A stretch of 45,377 bases of DNA from an uncultured Prevotella sp. (GTDB taxonomy: Bacteria > Bacteroidota > Bacteroidia > Bacteroidales > Bacteroidaceae): assembly GCA_900318395.1 (NCBI GenBank), contig ONKL01000020.1, positions 1-45,377 of the forward strand, in the 5' to 3' direction. The notes below the pieces were generated by a model, which saw nothing but the letters and a program-made list of their open reading frames with translations, did not search any database and was not told the DNA's origin. This document shows, one piece after another, positions 7,858 through 16,500 of the stretch. Both the position numbers and the translations under genes were made by a program. Within the stretch, counting starts at the first letter, position 1. Each line of letters starts with the position of its first letter.

Positions 7858-10800
7858 TTAGAATCCCACTTGAACACCAAATGTGACAGAAGCTGTGTGA
7901 GGATAGTCCCATGCTGTGTTCTCAGGATCTGAACAGGTCAGAGAACTTGACTTGATGAGCAGGAGATTATCACCAGAGAGATATAAACGGGCACTTGAGA
8001 GCAACAGTTTATTAGCCAGTTGAGTAGGGAACTTATAGCCTAACTGCAGGGTACGCATCTTAGCGTAAGAACCGTTCTCAATGAAGTATGATGACATACG
8101 GCCCTCGTCGGCACCATTCGATGTGGTCAGAGCAGGAATCGTTGAACCGCTGTTGGCAGGTGTCCAAGCATCAATCAGGCGCTCACCCTTGTTAGAACCA
8201 GCATCGGTGATGCTCCAGAAGTCGGTTTGATATTTCTGATTATTAATCACGTCAACACCAGCTACACCCTGCCAGAACATGGTGAAATCAAAATTCTTAT
8301 AGGCCAGGTTGATATTGATACCGTATGAGAAGTTGGGAACTGGATTGTAAACCCATGTACGGTCAGCCTCGTTGATCTTACCATCGCCATTGAGGTCGGC
8401 ATACTTCAGACCACCTACACGAGCACCTGCCTGTCCGTGTGCAAATACATCCTCACGACTCTGATACAATCCCTCAACCACATAACCGATGAGTGAACCG
8501 TATGGTTTCTCGTCCTGAGCCAGGTTGTGATAGTCGTTGTGCTCGTAAGAGTTCTTTGAATTCTCAGGGAGATATGTTACCTTTGAGCGGTAGAAGTCGA
8601 TGTTACCTGTAATGTCATACGAGAAACCGTATTCCGTTGTGTGGCGATAGCCCAGATTCAGCTCCATACCCCAGTTCTTCAGAGTAGGACCGTTGATCCA
8701 AGTCTGACCACCAAAACCGATAGCACCGAGGAAGGCGGGCTGTACAAGCATATCCTTGGTCTCCTTGAAGAATACATCGTAAGAACCGTAGAGTGCGCCA
8801 CCGAAGAGTGCGAAGTCAGTACCGAAGTTCCACTGTGATGACTGCTCCCATTTCAGGTCTTCGTTAGCAGACTGATGCTTGTAGTAACCAGAAGGTAATG
8901 TGCCTGAACCTTGCAGATTGACATCGTAAGCAGTAGAATTCTCACGGCTTGAACCGTAGTCGGCCATATAGAGTCCGTAGTGGGCATTGTTCGAGTTCAT
9001 ACCCTGATTACCAGTCACACCATAGCTGACACGGAGTTTCCAGTCACGGAGCCAATCAGCATTGATATGCTTTGAGATTCGATAACCGAGAGATGCTGAG
9101 GGGAAGAAACCATACTGGTTGTTCTTACCAAAGCGGCTTGAACCGTCGTAACGCATGGTGACTGATGCAAGCAGCTGATCGTTCCAGTTGTAGTCAATCT
9201 TGCCGAAGTATGACATCAGCTTGTAGGAATCGCCACCGCCGGTGATTGTCTGGATACCAGTACCAGCACCGGGCCACATATAATCTAAGGTCTCGAGAGG
9301 ATAATCTTCACGGCGTGCAGAGAAGTCGATGCCGTTGTCACGATGGTGCTCAATACCAGCCAGTATATTCAGGTTATGGCTCTCTGCGATGTCAAAGTTA
9401 TACTGCAAGGTGTTAGACCATGTCCACTTGGTGCTGTGGTTCTGTGACATTGTACTAGCACTGACATTGTTCTTCACAACGTCTGAATCAAAAGTATGCT
9501 GCAGGCCGCGGATATAGCCGTTCGTGTAGTCGATACCGAAGTTTGAGCGGAAGAGCATACCTTTGATCGGGGTGATGTCAACGTATGCATTGGCAAAGAT
9601 GCGCCATTTCTTCAGACGGTTGTCCTTGTTATGGTAAAGTTCACGCATCGGATTCTGACGGTCGCTCATACCACCGACAGGACCAGAGAAAGTGACACCG
9701 TCGACTTCGTATACGGGCAGTGTAGAAGCCATTTTCAGGGCGTTCTCCAGTGGAGCACAATCCACATTGCTTGAATAAGAGAACTGAGCGTTCTCACCAA
9801 CAGTAATGATCTTGTTAAGCTTGTAACTGCTGTTGAAGCGTGCCGAGAAGTTCTCGAAGTCAGTATGCTTCAGTACACCAACTGCCTTCTTGTAGCCGAA
9901 AGAGAAGAGCTGTGTGGTCTTCTCACTAGCCTTTGAGAATGCGATGTCGTAGTTCTGAGTGATACCTGTGCGTCCGATCTCGTTCACCCAATCGGTATCG
10001 CTGTATTGCATGGTCTGCTTGGCATTCATAAATCCGTCGTAGAATCCACCAACGGTGTAATTCTCCGTACTTCCAGTTGCAGGATTGTATACCGAAATTG
10101 GAGTGCCTCCGGCAGCTTCAAGCGTCAGACCGTAGTTCTGGGCATAGTCATAAGGGTTCTTACCATCATTGAGCGCAGCCTGAACCAGGGCAGTAGCATA
10201 CTGCTGGCTGTTCAGCAGCTTCATCTTCTGGGTCATCCAAGAGGCTGATACCGAAGCATTGAAGTCGATGTTGATCTTGTCACCCTTCTTACCTTTCTTC
10301 GTAGTGATGACAATCACACCATTGGCAGCACGTGATCCGTAAATAGAGGCAGAGGCAGCATCCTTCAATACCTGCATGGTCTCAATATCGTTTGCATTCA
10401 GGCTATTGAGCGAACCGCTATAAGGCATACCATCCACAATATAAAGAGGTGTAGTGCTTGAACCGCCCATACTGCCGATACCACGGATATGAACATCGGC
10501 CTCTCCGGAAGGAGAACCATTAGTCCTGATGGTCATGCCAGGCACCTTACCCTGCAGTGATGCCATCGGGTCGGTGTTGCTGCTCTTGAAGTCCTTGGTC
10601 TCTACAACGCCTACAGAACCCGTCAAGTCGGCCTTACGCTGAACCTGATAACCAGTTACCACGACCTCACTGAGCACTTGGGCATCATCTTTCATGGTCA
10701 CCTTCATACCATCCTGAGCGGGCAGCTCTTGGGTTTGATAACCAATGTAGGTGAAAACCAGCGTAGTGCCGGGATTAACCTTAATCTTAAAGTTACCATC

Positions 10801-10968
10801 GAAATCGGTTACTGTGCCGTTCGAGGTACCTTTTTCCGTAACTGTGGCACCGATGACGGTTTCGCCTGTAGCATCAATCACCGTTCCACTGATCTCCTGT
10901 TGCGCGTACATTATAGTACTCGTAAGCAGGAGTGCAAAACTCAGAAAAAATTTCTTTAGTTGCTCCAT
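7858..10968 (-). CDS. SusC/RagA-family TonB-dependent outer membrane transporter
   Basis: An outer-membrane TonB-dependent channel that imports fructan oligosaccharides with SusD. I chose the ATG at 10966-10968 (1,036 residues), because it begins directly with a signal peptide (MEQLKKFF ... MYAQ). An ATG at 10998 would add 10 residues and also lies after the predicted transcription start. The mature protein has the carboxypeptidase-D-like beta-sandwich of SusC proteins (ISGTVIDATGE ... VFTYIGYQTQE), the TonB-linked plug region with the family signature GSRAANGVIVITTKKGKKG at about residue 215, and a long beta-barrel ending in a terminal Phe. It is the first gene of the susC-susD-DUF4960 operon, with promoter at 11018-11025 and an operator-like pair at 11055-11113. 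Confidence 0.95.
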   Translation of the reverse strand: MEQLKKFFLSFALLLTSTIMYAQQEISGTVIDATGETVIGATVTEKGTSNGTVTDFDGNFKIKVNPGTTLVFTYIGYQTQELPAQDGMKVTMKDDAQVLSEVVVTGYQVQRKADLTGSVGVVETKDFKSSNTDPMASLQGKVPGMTIRTNGSPSGEADVHIRGIGSMGGSSTTPLYIVDGMPYSGSLNSLNANDIETMQVLKDAASASIYGSRAANGVIVITTKKGKKGDKINIDFNASVSASWMTQKMKLLNSQQYATALVQAALNDGKNPYDYAQNYGLTLEAAGGTPISVYNPATGSTENYTVGGFYDGFMNAKQTMQYSDTDWVNEIGRTGITQNYDIAFSKASEKTTQLFSFGYKKAVGVLKHTDFENFSARFNSSYKLNKIITVGENAQFSYSSNVDCAPLENALKMASTLPVYEVDGVTFSGPVGGMSDRQNPMRELYHNKDNRLKKWRIFANAYVDITPIKGMLFRSNFGIDYTNGYIRGLQHTFDSDVVKNNVSASTMSQNHSTKWTWSNTLQYNFDIAESHNLNILAGIEHHRDNGIDFSARREDYPLETLDYMWPGAGTGIQTITGGGDSYKLMSYFGKIDYNWNDQLLASVTMRYDGSSRFGKNNQYGFFPSASLGYRISKHINADWLRDWKLRVSYGVTGNQGMNSNNAHYGLYMADYGSSRENSTAYDVNLQGSGTLPSGYYKHQSANEDLKWEQSSQWNFGTDFALFGGALYGSYDVFFKETKDMLVQPAFLGAIGFGGQTWINGPTLKNWGMELNLGYRHTTEYGFSYDITGNIDFYRSKVTYLPENSKNSYEHNDYHNLAQDEKPYGSLIGYVVEGLYQSREDVFAHGQAGARVGGLKYADLNGDGKINEADRTWVYNPVPNFSYGININLAYKNFDFTMFWQGVAGVDVINNQKYQTDFWSITDAGSNKGERLIDAWTPANSGSTIPALTTSNGADEGRMSSYFIENGSYAKMRTLQLGYKFPTQLANKLLLSSARLYLSGDNLLLIKSSSLTCSDPENTAWDYPHTASVTFGVQVGF

Positions 10969-11017
10969 TGTTGACTTGTTTAAATTGTTAGTACTCATTT
11001 TGATTAGAAATTTTTCG

Positions 11018-11025
11018 CAAAAGTA
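11018..11025 (-). promoter_or_regulatory. Promoter -7 element for susC operon
   Basis: CAAAAGTA on the plus strand is TACTTTTG on the minus strand and matches TAnnTTTG. A start near 11014 would exclude the longest possible susC reading frame (from 11043) and leaves a leader of about 45 nt before the chosen ATG. Confidence 0.6.
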
Positions 11026-11054
11026 ATAACAATAGCAAGGCAAGGCGTTAAAAT

Positions 11055-11113
11055 ATCGTTCATCACGTGCAAAATTTGTTTCGATGAAACATTTTTGCTA
11101 TATAATGAACGAT
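11055..11113. promoter_or_regulatory. Operator-like inverted halves C upstream of susC
   Basis: ATCGTTCAT (11055-11063) and ATGAACGAT (11105-11113) are perfect matches to the GH32 operator halves, but 41 bp apart instead of 19. The distal half keeps its distance to the -7 box (about 80 bp, against 79 at the other two sites); the proximal half is closer by about two helical turns. A small palindrome, GTTTCGATGAAAC (11078-11090), lies between them. Confidence 0.65.
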
Positions 11114-11142
11114 TATTTTTAGTAATTTTTGCAAAGGAAAAA

Positions 11143-11186
11143 CGATAAAACCGTCTCCGAAGGCCACCTCGAAGACGGTTTTATCG
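11143..11186 (-). terminator. Strong terminator after the zinc metallopeptidase
   Basis: CGATAAAACCGTCT (11143-11156) pairs perfectly with AGACGGTTTTATCG (11173-11186), a 14-bp stem. On the minus strand it is followed by TTTTTCC. It ends the DUF5715-peptidase transcript and insulates the PUL. Confidence 0.9.
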
Positions 11187-11200
11187 CTGTTTGTCAATAC

Positions 11201-12070
11201 TTAAAGATCGTTGTAATTCTGTACGCTAAAGGTCGATGTACGCATGTCACCTGTCTCAAAGCCTCGCTTCAGCCAACGCTTACGCTGGTCGCTGGTACCA
11301 TGAGTGAACGACTCGGGGGTTGCACGTCCCTGTGCCTTCTTCTGCAGCCAGTCGTCACCGATAGCCTTTGCCAGTTCCAGACCCTTCTCAAGGTCGCCGT
11401 ACTCCATCGAATGATTAATGGCATCCTCGTAATGTGCCCATACACCTGCATAGTAATCAGCGAGCAACTCAAGACGGACACTGATCTGATTGGCCTGAAC
11501 CTTATCTGTCTGGCTCATTGCCTGATGGGCTTTGCCGAGTGTACCCGTCAGATTTTCCACATGATGGCCTATTTCATGAGCAATCACGTAAGCATAGGCA
11601 AAGGTATTACCCTCGACACCCAACTGGCGCTTCATCTGAGTGAAGAACGACAGGTCGATATATAACTTCTGGTCGCCAGAACAGTAGAACGGACCTACGG
11701 CTGCTGTAGCTGCGCCACAAGCAGAGTTCACCTGATTCGAGAACAACACAAGCGTCGGCGGTGTATAGGTTCCTCCCATCTCCTGGAAAACCTTTCCCCA
11801 GACATCTTCTGTCGAAGCAAGAATCTTCTTACAGTCGGAGGCCAGTTCCTGCTCCTCCTCAGTAAAGCTTGCCTCGTCAACAGTCTCCGTACGTGCAGCC
11901 ATCTGTTCCTGAGCAGCTTGCAGACCAGCAGAAAGAGGGTCGCCTCCACTCATCCATGCAAATAATGCTGCAATGATCACTGCACCGATACCACCACCGG
12001 CTACTGCTTTTCCACTCAATCCGCGGCGATCTTCCACGTTAGAGCTTTCTCTTCTTCCATCTAATCTCAT
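11201..12070 (-). CDS. Neutral zinc metallopeptidase (YpfJ-type, PF04228)
   Basis: A 289-residue protein of the putative neutral zinc metallopeptidase family. One hydrophobic segment (about residues 22-40, VAGGGIGAVIIAALFAW) follows a short charged cytoplasmic stretch, so it is a membrane-anchored protein with the catalytic part outside the cytoplasm. The zinc motif HEIGHH is at 165-170, with Glu166 as the predicted catalytic residue, and a downstream ELLADYYAG region may supply the third ligand. The N-terminal MRLDGRRESSNVEDRRG is typical of the family. Substrate is unknown. It is followed by a strong terminator and preceded, after a 58-bp repeat-containing gap, by the DUF5715 gene on the same strand. 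Confidence 0.88.
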   Translation of the reverse strand: MRLDGRRESSNVEDRRGLSGKAVAGGGIGAVIIAALFAWMSGGDPLSAGLQAAQEQMAARTETVDEASFTEEEQELASDCKKILASTEDVWGKVFQEMGGTYTPPTLVLFSNQVNSACGAATAAVGPFYCSGDQKLYIDLSFFTQMKRQLGVEGNTFAYAYVIAHEIGHHVENLTGTLGKAHQAMSQTDKVQANQISVRLELLADYYAGVWAHYEDAINHSMEYGDLEKGLELAKAIGDDWLQKKAQGRATPESFTHGTSDQRKRWLKRGFETGDMRTSTFSVQNYNDL

Positions 12071-12102
12071 AATGCTTAAGTTTTAAGTTAATATACTTAT
12101 TT

Positions 12103-12126
12103 CATTTTTACATTTTTACATTCTTA
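12103..12126. repeat. 8-bp tandem repeat before the zinc peptidase
   Basis: Three octamers, CATTTTTA, CATTTTTA, CATTCTTA, run up to the DUF5715 stop. On the mRNA they are TAAAAATG units upstream of the zinc peptidase start. Confidence 0.7.
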
Positions 12127-12128
12127 CA

Positions 12129-12869
12129 TCACCTTACTGTCATGTGAAAGCATCCCTGTTTCACCTCATACTTTATGTAACAGCGATTCTGCTCACGCAT
12201 ATCGCGAAGAACCTCGCTGAGCACCCATTTCAGTGTGTCGTTACGGACTTGGCGGCGCGCTGGGCCTTCAGGAGCCTCTACCGTCTTGTAACGATTATAG
12301 CAGATATCAAACGTCGTGCCATAAAGATGGCAGGACTTCTCTGTAGCATTGCCATTACGACGACGCAGCTTGACCACATCTTCCTCAGAGCGAAGTACGC
12401 TGGTAACAATCAGTTTATGCATGGGGACACCCTTAACGTAAAGGCTGTCGAAGAAAGCCTGACCAATATCCTGCAGGAGAACAGCAGCACGAGGCACGAG
12501 ATACGGAATGCTGGAATAGAGCGGATCGACATGGAAATAGGGGTTAGAGCCGATATAAACCAATTCACGCTTACGGGATTCGGCATCCTCACGATTCTTG
12601 ACAGGCGATACGCCCCACTTCTGGGCAGCAACCAATTGAACGGCATTGGTATCAGGGAATGCATCAGCATAGCTGGGAACGGATCTTATTTTATGTAAGG
12701 TGGAGCGAGTAAGGTGGAAGGTGGAATCTGCCATTGAACGATTCTCATTCCACACGGTCCTTTCCACATTACTCGATTGAGCCACCTGAGGGAAGAACCA
12801 ACGTACTGCAGCCAGTAGTAATACTACGACTGTAAAACCTTGCAGATATGTTTTTTTTGTTAATCTCAT
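12129..12869 (-). CDS. DUF5715-type protein with M15-peptidase-like motif
   Basis: A 246-residue protein with an N-terminal membrane anchor or uncleaved signal (about 10-27). The central part contains TSVLRSEEDV and then S179-C-H181-L-Y-G184-T-T-F-D188, which fits the SxHxxGxxxD metal-binding motif of the M15/VanY and MepA-like D-Ala-D-Ala peptidases. A further His242 close to the C-terminus (CFHMTVR) could be the third zinc ligand. A role in cell-wall peptide trimming is therefore plausible, but it is inference; family recall suggests DUF5715. It has its own -7 element at 12892-12899, back-to-back with the phoH promoter, and is probably co-transcribed with the zinc metallopeptidase. Confidence 0.7.
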   Translation of the reverse strand: MRLTKKTYLQGFTVVVLLLAAVRWFFPQVAQSSNVERTVWNENRSMADSTFHLTRSTLHKIRSVPSYADAFPDTNAVQLVAAQKWGVSPVKNREDAESRKRELVYIGSNPYFHVDPLYSSIPYLVPRAAVLLQDIGQAFFDSLYVKGVPMHKLIVTSVLRSEEDVVKLRRRNGNATEKSCHLYGTTFDICYNRYKTVEAPEGPARRQVRNDTLKWVLSEVLRDMREQNRCYIKYEVKQGCFHMTVR

Positions 12870-12890
12870 AAAGAAAAATCTATTTCGGGG

Positions 12891-12921
12891 GCAAAGTTAC
12901 AAAAAAAAAATGTAACTTTGC
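12891..12921. promoter_or_regulatory. Divergent mirror-image promoters (DUF5715 and phoH)
   Basis: GCAAAGTTAC (12891-12900) and GTAACTTTGC (12912-12921) are a perfect inverted repeat around a run of ten A and one T. Each arm contains a full -7 element, TAACTTTG: minus strand at 12892-12899 for DUF5715 and plus strand at 12913-12920 for phoH. The two start regions are therefore only about 30 bp apart. Confidence 0.7.
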
Positions 12922-12948
12922 ACGCAAAAATAATAATTTGTATACAGA

Positions 12949-13917
12949 TTGATAGAGAAACATCTTGTATTGGAGGACATTGACCCCGTCGTTTTCTATG
13001 GGGTTGGTAACGGGCATTTGCAGATGATACGCTCGCTTTATCCGAAGTTGCGCATCGTTGCCCGCGATAATGTCATCCGTGTCCTTGGCGATGAAGAGCA
13101 GATGGCGGCCTTTGAAGAAAATGTGGAGAAAATGCGCCAACATGTACTCAGATTCAATTCATTAAAAGAAGAAGACATCCTTGACATCATCAAGGGTAAG
13201 CGTACGAAAGATGACATTCCTGAAGGTGTCGTCGTTTATTCGATGTCGGGGCGTCCTATCAAGCCACGTACTGCAAATCAGCAAAAACTGATTGAGGCAT
13301 ACGAGGCTAATGACATGATATTCGCCGTGGGACCTGCTGGTACAGGAAAGACCTACCTGTCGATAGCCTTAGCCGTGAAAGCACTGAAAGAGAAGACTGC
13401 CAAGAAGATTATCTTGAGCCGACCTGCCGTAGAAGCCGGAGAGAAACTGGGATTTCTGCCTGGCGACATGAAAGAAAAGATCGACCCATATCTTCAGCCG
13501 CTCTACGATGCACTGGAGGACATGTTGCCACAGGTAAAGCTGCAGGACATGATGGAGAAGCACATCATCCAGATTGCGCCCTTGGCTTTCATGCGAGGTA
13601 GAACTTTGAGTGACGCAGTGGTCATACTCGACGAAGCGCAGAATACCACTCCTGCCCAGATACGAATGTTCCTGACCCGTATGGGATGGAATACAAAGAT
13701 GATCATTACGGGCGACATGACACAGATCGACCTACCCCACTCGCAGAAGAGCGGACTGATTGAAGCTCTACATATATTAAATAATGTGGAAGGAATCGGC
13801 GTTGTGAATCTCGACCGCTCCGACATCGTGCGCCATAAGCTGGTGACAAGAATTGTCAATGCTTACGAGGAGTATGATAAAGAGGTAAAAAGTGAAATAA
13901 CAAATAGTCAAATATAA
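12949..13917 (+). CDS. phoH: PhoH-family ATPase
   Basis: A 322-residue cytoplasmic P-loop ATPase of the PhoH/YbeZ family, thought to act in RNA metabolism with YbeY-type nucleases; the exact role is uncertain. Walker A GPAGTGKT is at 128-135 and Walker [10 protein letters not shown] at about 224-232, with conserved [17 protein letters not shown] between. The start is TTG at 12949-12951: two in-frame stops lie shortly upstream, no ATG is available, and the N-terminus [14 protein letters not shown] is typical of Bacteroidetes PhoH. Promoter TAACTTTG is at 12913-12920. It heads a long plus-strand gene run, with purC starting 3 bp after its stop. Confidence 0.92.
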   Translation: MIEKHLVLEDIDPVVFYGVGNGHLQMIRSLYPKLRIVARDNVIRVLGDEEQMAAFEENVEKMRQHVLRFNSLKEEDILDIIKGKRTKDDIPEGVVVYSMSGRPIKPRTANQQKLIEAYEANDMIFAVGPAGTGKTYLSIALAVKALKEKTAKKIILSRPAVEAGEKLGFLPGDMKEKIDPYLQPLYDALEDMLPQVKLQDMMEKHIIQIAPLAFMRGRTLSDAVVILDEAQNTTPAQIRMFLTRMGWNTKMIITGDMTQIDLPHSQKSGLIEALHILNNVEGIGVVNLDRSDIVRHKLVTRIVNAYEEYDKEVKSEITNSQI

Positions 13918-13919
13918 AA

Positions 13920-14876
13920 ATGAAGGCATTAACAAGAACAGACTTCAAGTTTGAAGGACAGAAGAGTGTATATCACGGGAAAGTCCGTGATGTGTATAAC
14001 ATCAACGATGACCTGATGGTCATGGTAGCAACAGACCGCATATCGGCTTTCGATGTGGTATTACCTAAAGGTATTCCCTTCAAGGGACAAGTGCTCAACC
14101 AGATTGCAGCAAAATTCCTGGATGCCACAACTGACATCTGCCCTAACTGGAAACTGGCAACACCAGACCCCATGGTGACTGTCGGCCTGAAGTGTGAGGG
14201 ATTCCGTGTGGAGATGATCATCCGCAGCATTCTCACAGGCAGTGCCTGGAGAGAATATAAGAATGGTTGTCGCGAACTCTGCGGTGTCAAGTTGCCTGAG
14301 GGCATGAAGGAGAACGAGCGTTTTCCTGAGCCCATCATCACCCCTACGACCAAAGCTGATGAAGGTCACGATATGAACATCTCGAAGGAAGAGATCATCG
14401 CTCAGGGCATCGTATCGGCAGAGGATTATGCCGTGATGGAGGACTACACACGCAAGATCTTCGCTCGTGGACAGGAGATTGCCGCAAAGCGTGGGCTGAT
14501 TCTCGTAGATACCAAGTACGAGTTTGGCAAGCGTGACGGGAAGGTATATCTCATCGATGAGATCCACACACCCGACTCCAGCCGCTATTTCTACGCAGAT
14601 GGCTATGAAGAGAAACTGGCAAAAGGCGAGCCTCAGAAGCAGTTATCGAAGGAGTTCGTACGTCAGTGGCTGATAGAGCACAACTTCATGAATGAGCCTG
14701 GACAGGTGATGCCTGAGATTACCGACGAATATGCAGAAAGTGTTTCTGACCGCTATATCGAACTCTATGAGAATATCGTAGGAGAGAAGTTCGTGCGCGA
14801 GAGCGGCGACGAGGATATCGCAAACCGCATCGAGAAGAACGTCAGCAACTGGCTCAAGACTTTTAAGAGTCGCTAA
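13920..14876 (+). CDS. purC: SAICAR synthase (purine biosynthesis)
   Basis: Phosphoribosylaminoimidazole-succinocarboxamide synthase joins aspartate to CAIR with ATP in purine synthesis. The 318-residue length matches the longer form of the family found in Bacteroidetes. Visible family motifs are the N-terminal [20 protein letters not shown] and ISAFDVVLP, then [17 protein letters not shown], and LVDTKYEFG / [11 protein letters not shown] in the C-terminal half (all at expected order). It begins 3 bp after phoH and is followed after 13 bp by menG. Confidence 0.95.
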   Translation: MKALTRTDFKFEGQKSVYHGKVRDVYNINDDLMVMVATDRISAFDVVLPKGIPFKGQVLNQIAAKFLDATTDICPNWKLATPDPMVTVGLKCEGFRVEMIIRSILTGSAWREYKNGCRELCGVKLPEGMKENERFPEPIITPTTKADEGHDMNISKEEIIAQGIVSAEDYAVMEDYTRKIFARGQEIAAKRGLILVDTKYEFGKRDGKVYLIDEIHTPDSSRYFYADGYEEKLAKGEPQKQLSKEFVRQWLIEHNFMNEPGQVMPEITDEYAESVSDRYIELYENIVGEKFVRESGDEDIANRIEKNVSNWLKTFKSR

Positions 14877-14889
14877 ACTGTAAAAAACA

Positions 14890-15621
14890 ATGTACGAGCA
14901 GGAAGAAATAAAGCCCTATCACGATGGCGGGAAGGCGCAGCAGGTGGAACAGATGTTCGACCACATTGCCCCCACCTATGACAAGCTGAACCACAGGTTG
15001 TCGTGGGACATCGATAAGGGTTGGCGGCGAAAGGCTATCAAACAGCTTGAGCCATTCCACCCTCAGACTCTGCTCGACATTGCTACTGGTACAGGGGATT
15101 TTGCCATCCTCTCTGCCCAAATCCTGAAGCCCACCAGGCTCATTGGAGCTGACATCAGTGAGGGGATGATGGACATCGGAAGACAAAAGGTCAAGAAAGA
15201 GGGACTGGATCAGATTATCAGTTTCGCCAAGGAAGATTGTTTGAATCTCAGTTATGCCGATGGCACTTTCGATGCTGTGACAGCAGCCTTCGGCATCCGT
15301 AACTTCGCCGATCTGGACAAGGGATTGCAAGAGATGTGCAGAGTGATGAAATCAGGTGGGCACTTGAGCATCGTGGAACTGACTTCACCCGTCAGTTTTC
15401 CCATGAAACAGCTGTTCCACATCTATGCACACACCGTGCTCCCTGTCTACGGACGGCTCATCAGCAAGGACACCAGCGCCTATAGTTACCTGACAAAGAC
15501 CATCGAAGCCTTCCCACAGGGAGAGCAGATGGTGGGGATTCTCAAGAAGGCCGGATTCAGAGAGGCATCCTTCAAGCGCCTCACTTTCGGTATCTGTACG
15601 ATGTATTTCGCAACTAAATAA
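14890..15621 (+). CDS. menG: Demethylmenaquinone methyltransferase (UbiE/MenG)
   Basis: A 243-residue SAM-dependent methyltransferase that makes the last step of menaquinone synthesis. Motifs: [18 protein letters not shown] near the N-terminus, SAM-binding [11 protein letters not shown] at 61-71, [12 protein letters not shown] and [14 protein letters not shown] further on, as in the UbiE/COQ5 family. Because Bacteroidales use menaquinone, menG is preferred to ubiE. It lies 13 bp after purC and 9 bp before aroE. Confidence 0.95.
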   Translation: MYEQEEIKPYHDGGKAQQVEQMFDHIAPTYDKLNHRLSWDIDKGWRRKAIKQLEPFHPQTLLDIATGTGDFAILSAQILKPTRLIGADISEGMMDIGRQKVKKEGLDQIISFAKEDCLNLSYADGTFDAVTAAFGIRNFADLDKGLQEMCRVMKSGGHLSIVELTSPVSFPMKQLFHIYAHTVLPVYGRLISKDTSAYSYLTKTIEAFPQGEQMVGILKKAGFREASFKRLTFGICTMYFATK

Positions 15622-15630
15622 ACAAGGATA

Positions 15631-16383
15631 ATGGACAAGTATGGTTTAATTGGCTACCCTTTAGGTCATTCGTTTTCCATCAGCTACTTCAACCAGAAGT
15701 TTGCTGATGAAGGAATCAATGCGAGGTATGAGAATTTTGAAATTGCAAGTATCGATATCCTCACAGAAGTGTTGGATAAGAACCCTGATCTGAGAGGGTT
15801 GAATGTGACCATTCCCTATAAGGAGAAAGTGATTCCGTTCCTGGATTCACTATCCCCTGAAGCAAGGGCTATCGGAGCTGTAAATGTCATCCGAGTCACT
15901 CACGAGAAGAACAAGACCATACTCAAAGGCTTCAACAGTGACGTCATCGGATTCACACAAAGCATCGAACCCATGCTCGATAAGAAATGGCACAAGAAAG
16001 CCTTGATACTGGGAACTGGCGGAGCATCGAAAGCCATCAACTATGGCCTGAAATCCCTGGGGCTGGAAACAGTCTTCGTCAGCCGATATGAACGTAATGA
16101 CACTATACAATACCAACAGATCACACCAGAGGTCATCAAGGAGTACAATGTCATCGTAAACTGTACACCCGTTGGTATGTATCCCCATAGTGACGAATGT
16201 CCCGACCTTCCTTATGAAGCAATGGACTCACACACCATTCTCTATGATCTGATATATAATCCGGATCAGACACTGTTCATGCGAAAAGGAGCAGAAAAGG
16301 GTGCCGATGTGAAGAACGGACTGGAAATGTTGCTGCTACAGGCATTTGCTTCATGGGAATTCTGGCATGGGAAGGAGAAATAG
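15631..16383 (+). CDS. aroE: Shikimate dehydrogenase
   Basis: Reduces 3-dehydroshikimate to shikimate with NADPH in aromatic amino acid synthesis. The 250-residue protein shows GYPLGHSFS at the shikimate-binding N-terminus, NVTIPYKE with the catalytic Lys, and the nucleotide-binding LGTGGASKA at about 129-137. NCTPVGMYP and NGLEMLLLQA follow in the C-terminal part. It is slightly shorter than the E. coli enzyme, as usual for Bacteroidetes. The last base of its TAG stop is the first base of the 7-bp repeat array before purM. Confidence 0.95.
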   Translation: MDKYGLIGYPLGHSFSISYFNQKFADEGINARYENFEIASIDILTEVLDKNPDLRGLNVTIPYKEKVIPFLDSLSPEARAIGAVNVIRVTHEKNKTILKGFNSDVIGFTQSIEPMLDKKWHKKALILGTGGASKAINYGLKSLGLETVFVSRYERNDTIQYQQITPEVIKEYNVIVNCTPVGMYPHSDECPDLPYEAMDSHTILYDLIYNPDQTLFMRKGAEKGADVKNGLEMLLLQAFASWEFWHGKEK

Positions 16384-16494
16384 TTTACGGTTTACAGTTT
16401 ACGGTTTACAGTTTACGGTTTACAGTTTACGGTTTACAGTTTACAGTTTACGGTTTACGGTTTACAGATTATAATTTAGAGTTTATAGTTTAGA
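16383..16494. repeat. (GTTTACR)n heptanucleotide tandem repeat
   Basis: Twelve perfect 7-bp units of GTTTACA or GTTTACG run from 16383 to 16466. Four degenerate units follow in the same register (GATTATA, ATTTAGA, GTTTATA, GTTTAGA), ending 6 bp before the purM ATG. The array fills the whole aroE-purM gap, and the first eight units strictly alternate between final G and final A. Confidence 0.97.
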
Positions 16495-16500
16495 GATAAA

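Noticed and set aside
10969-11043. N-terminal extension of SusC (start at 11043)
   Set aside because: It would begin upstream of the predicted -7 element and put residues before a standard signal peptide.
16383-16494. CRISPR-like array
   Set aside because: Units are 7 bp, contiguous and without spacers, so it is a simple tandem repeat.
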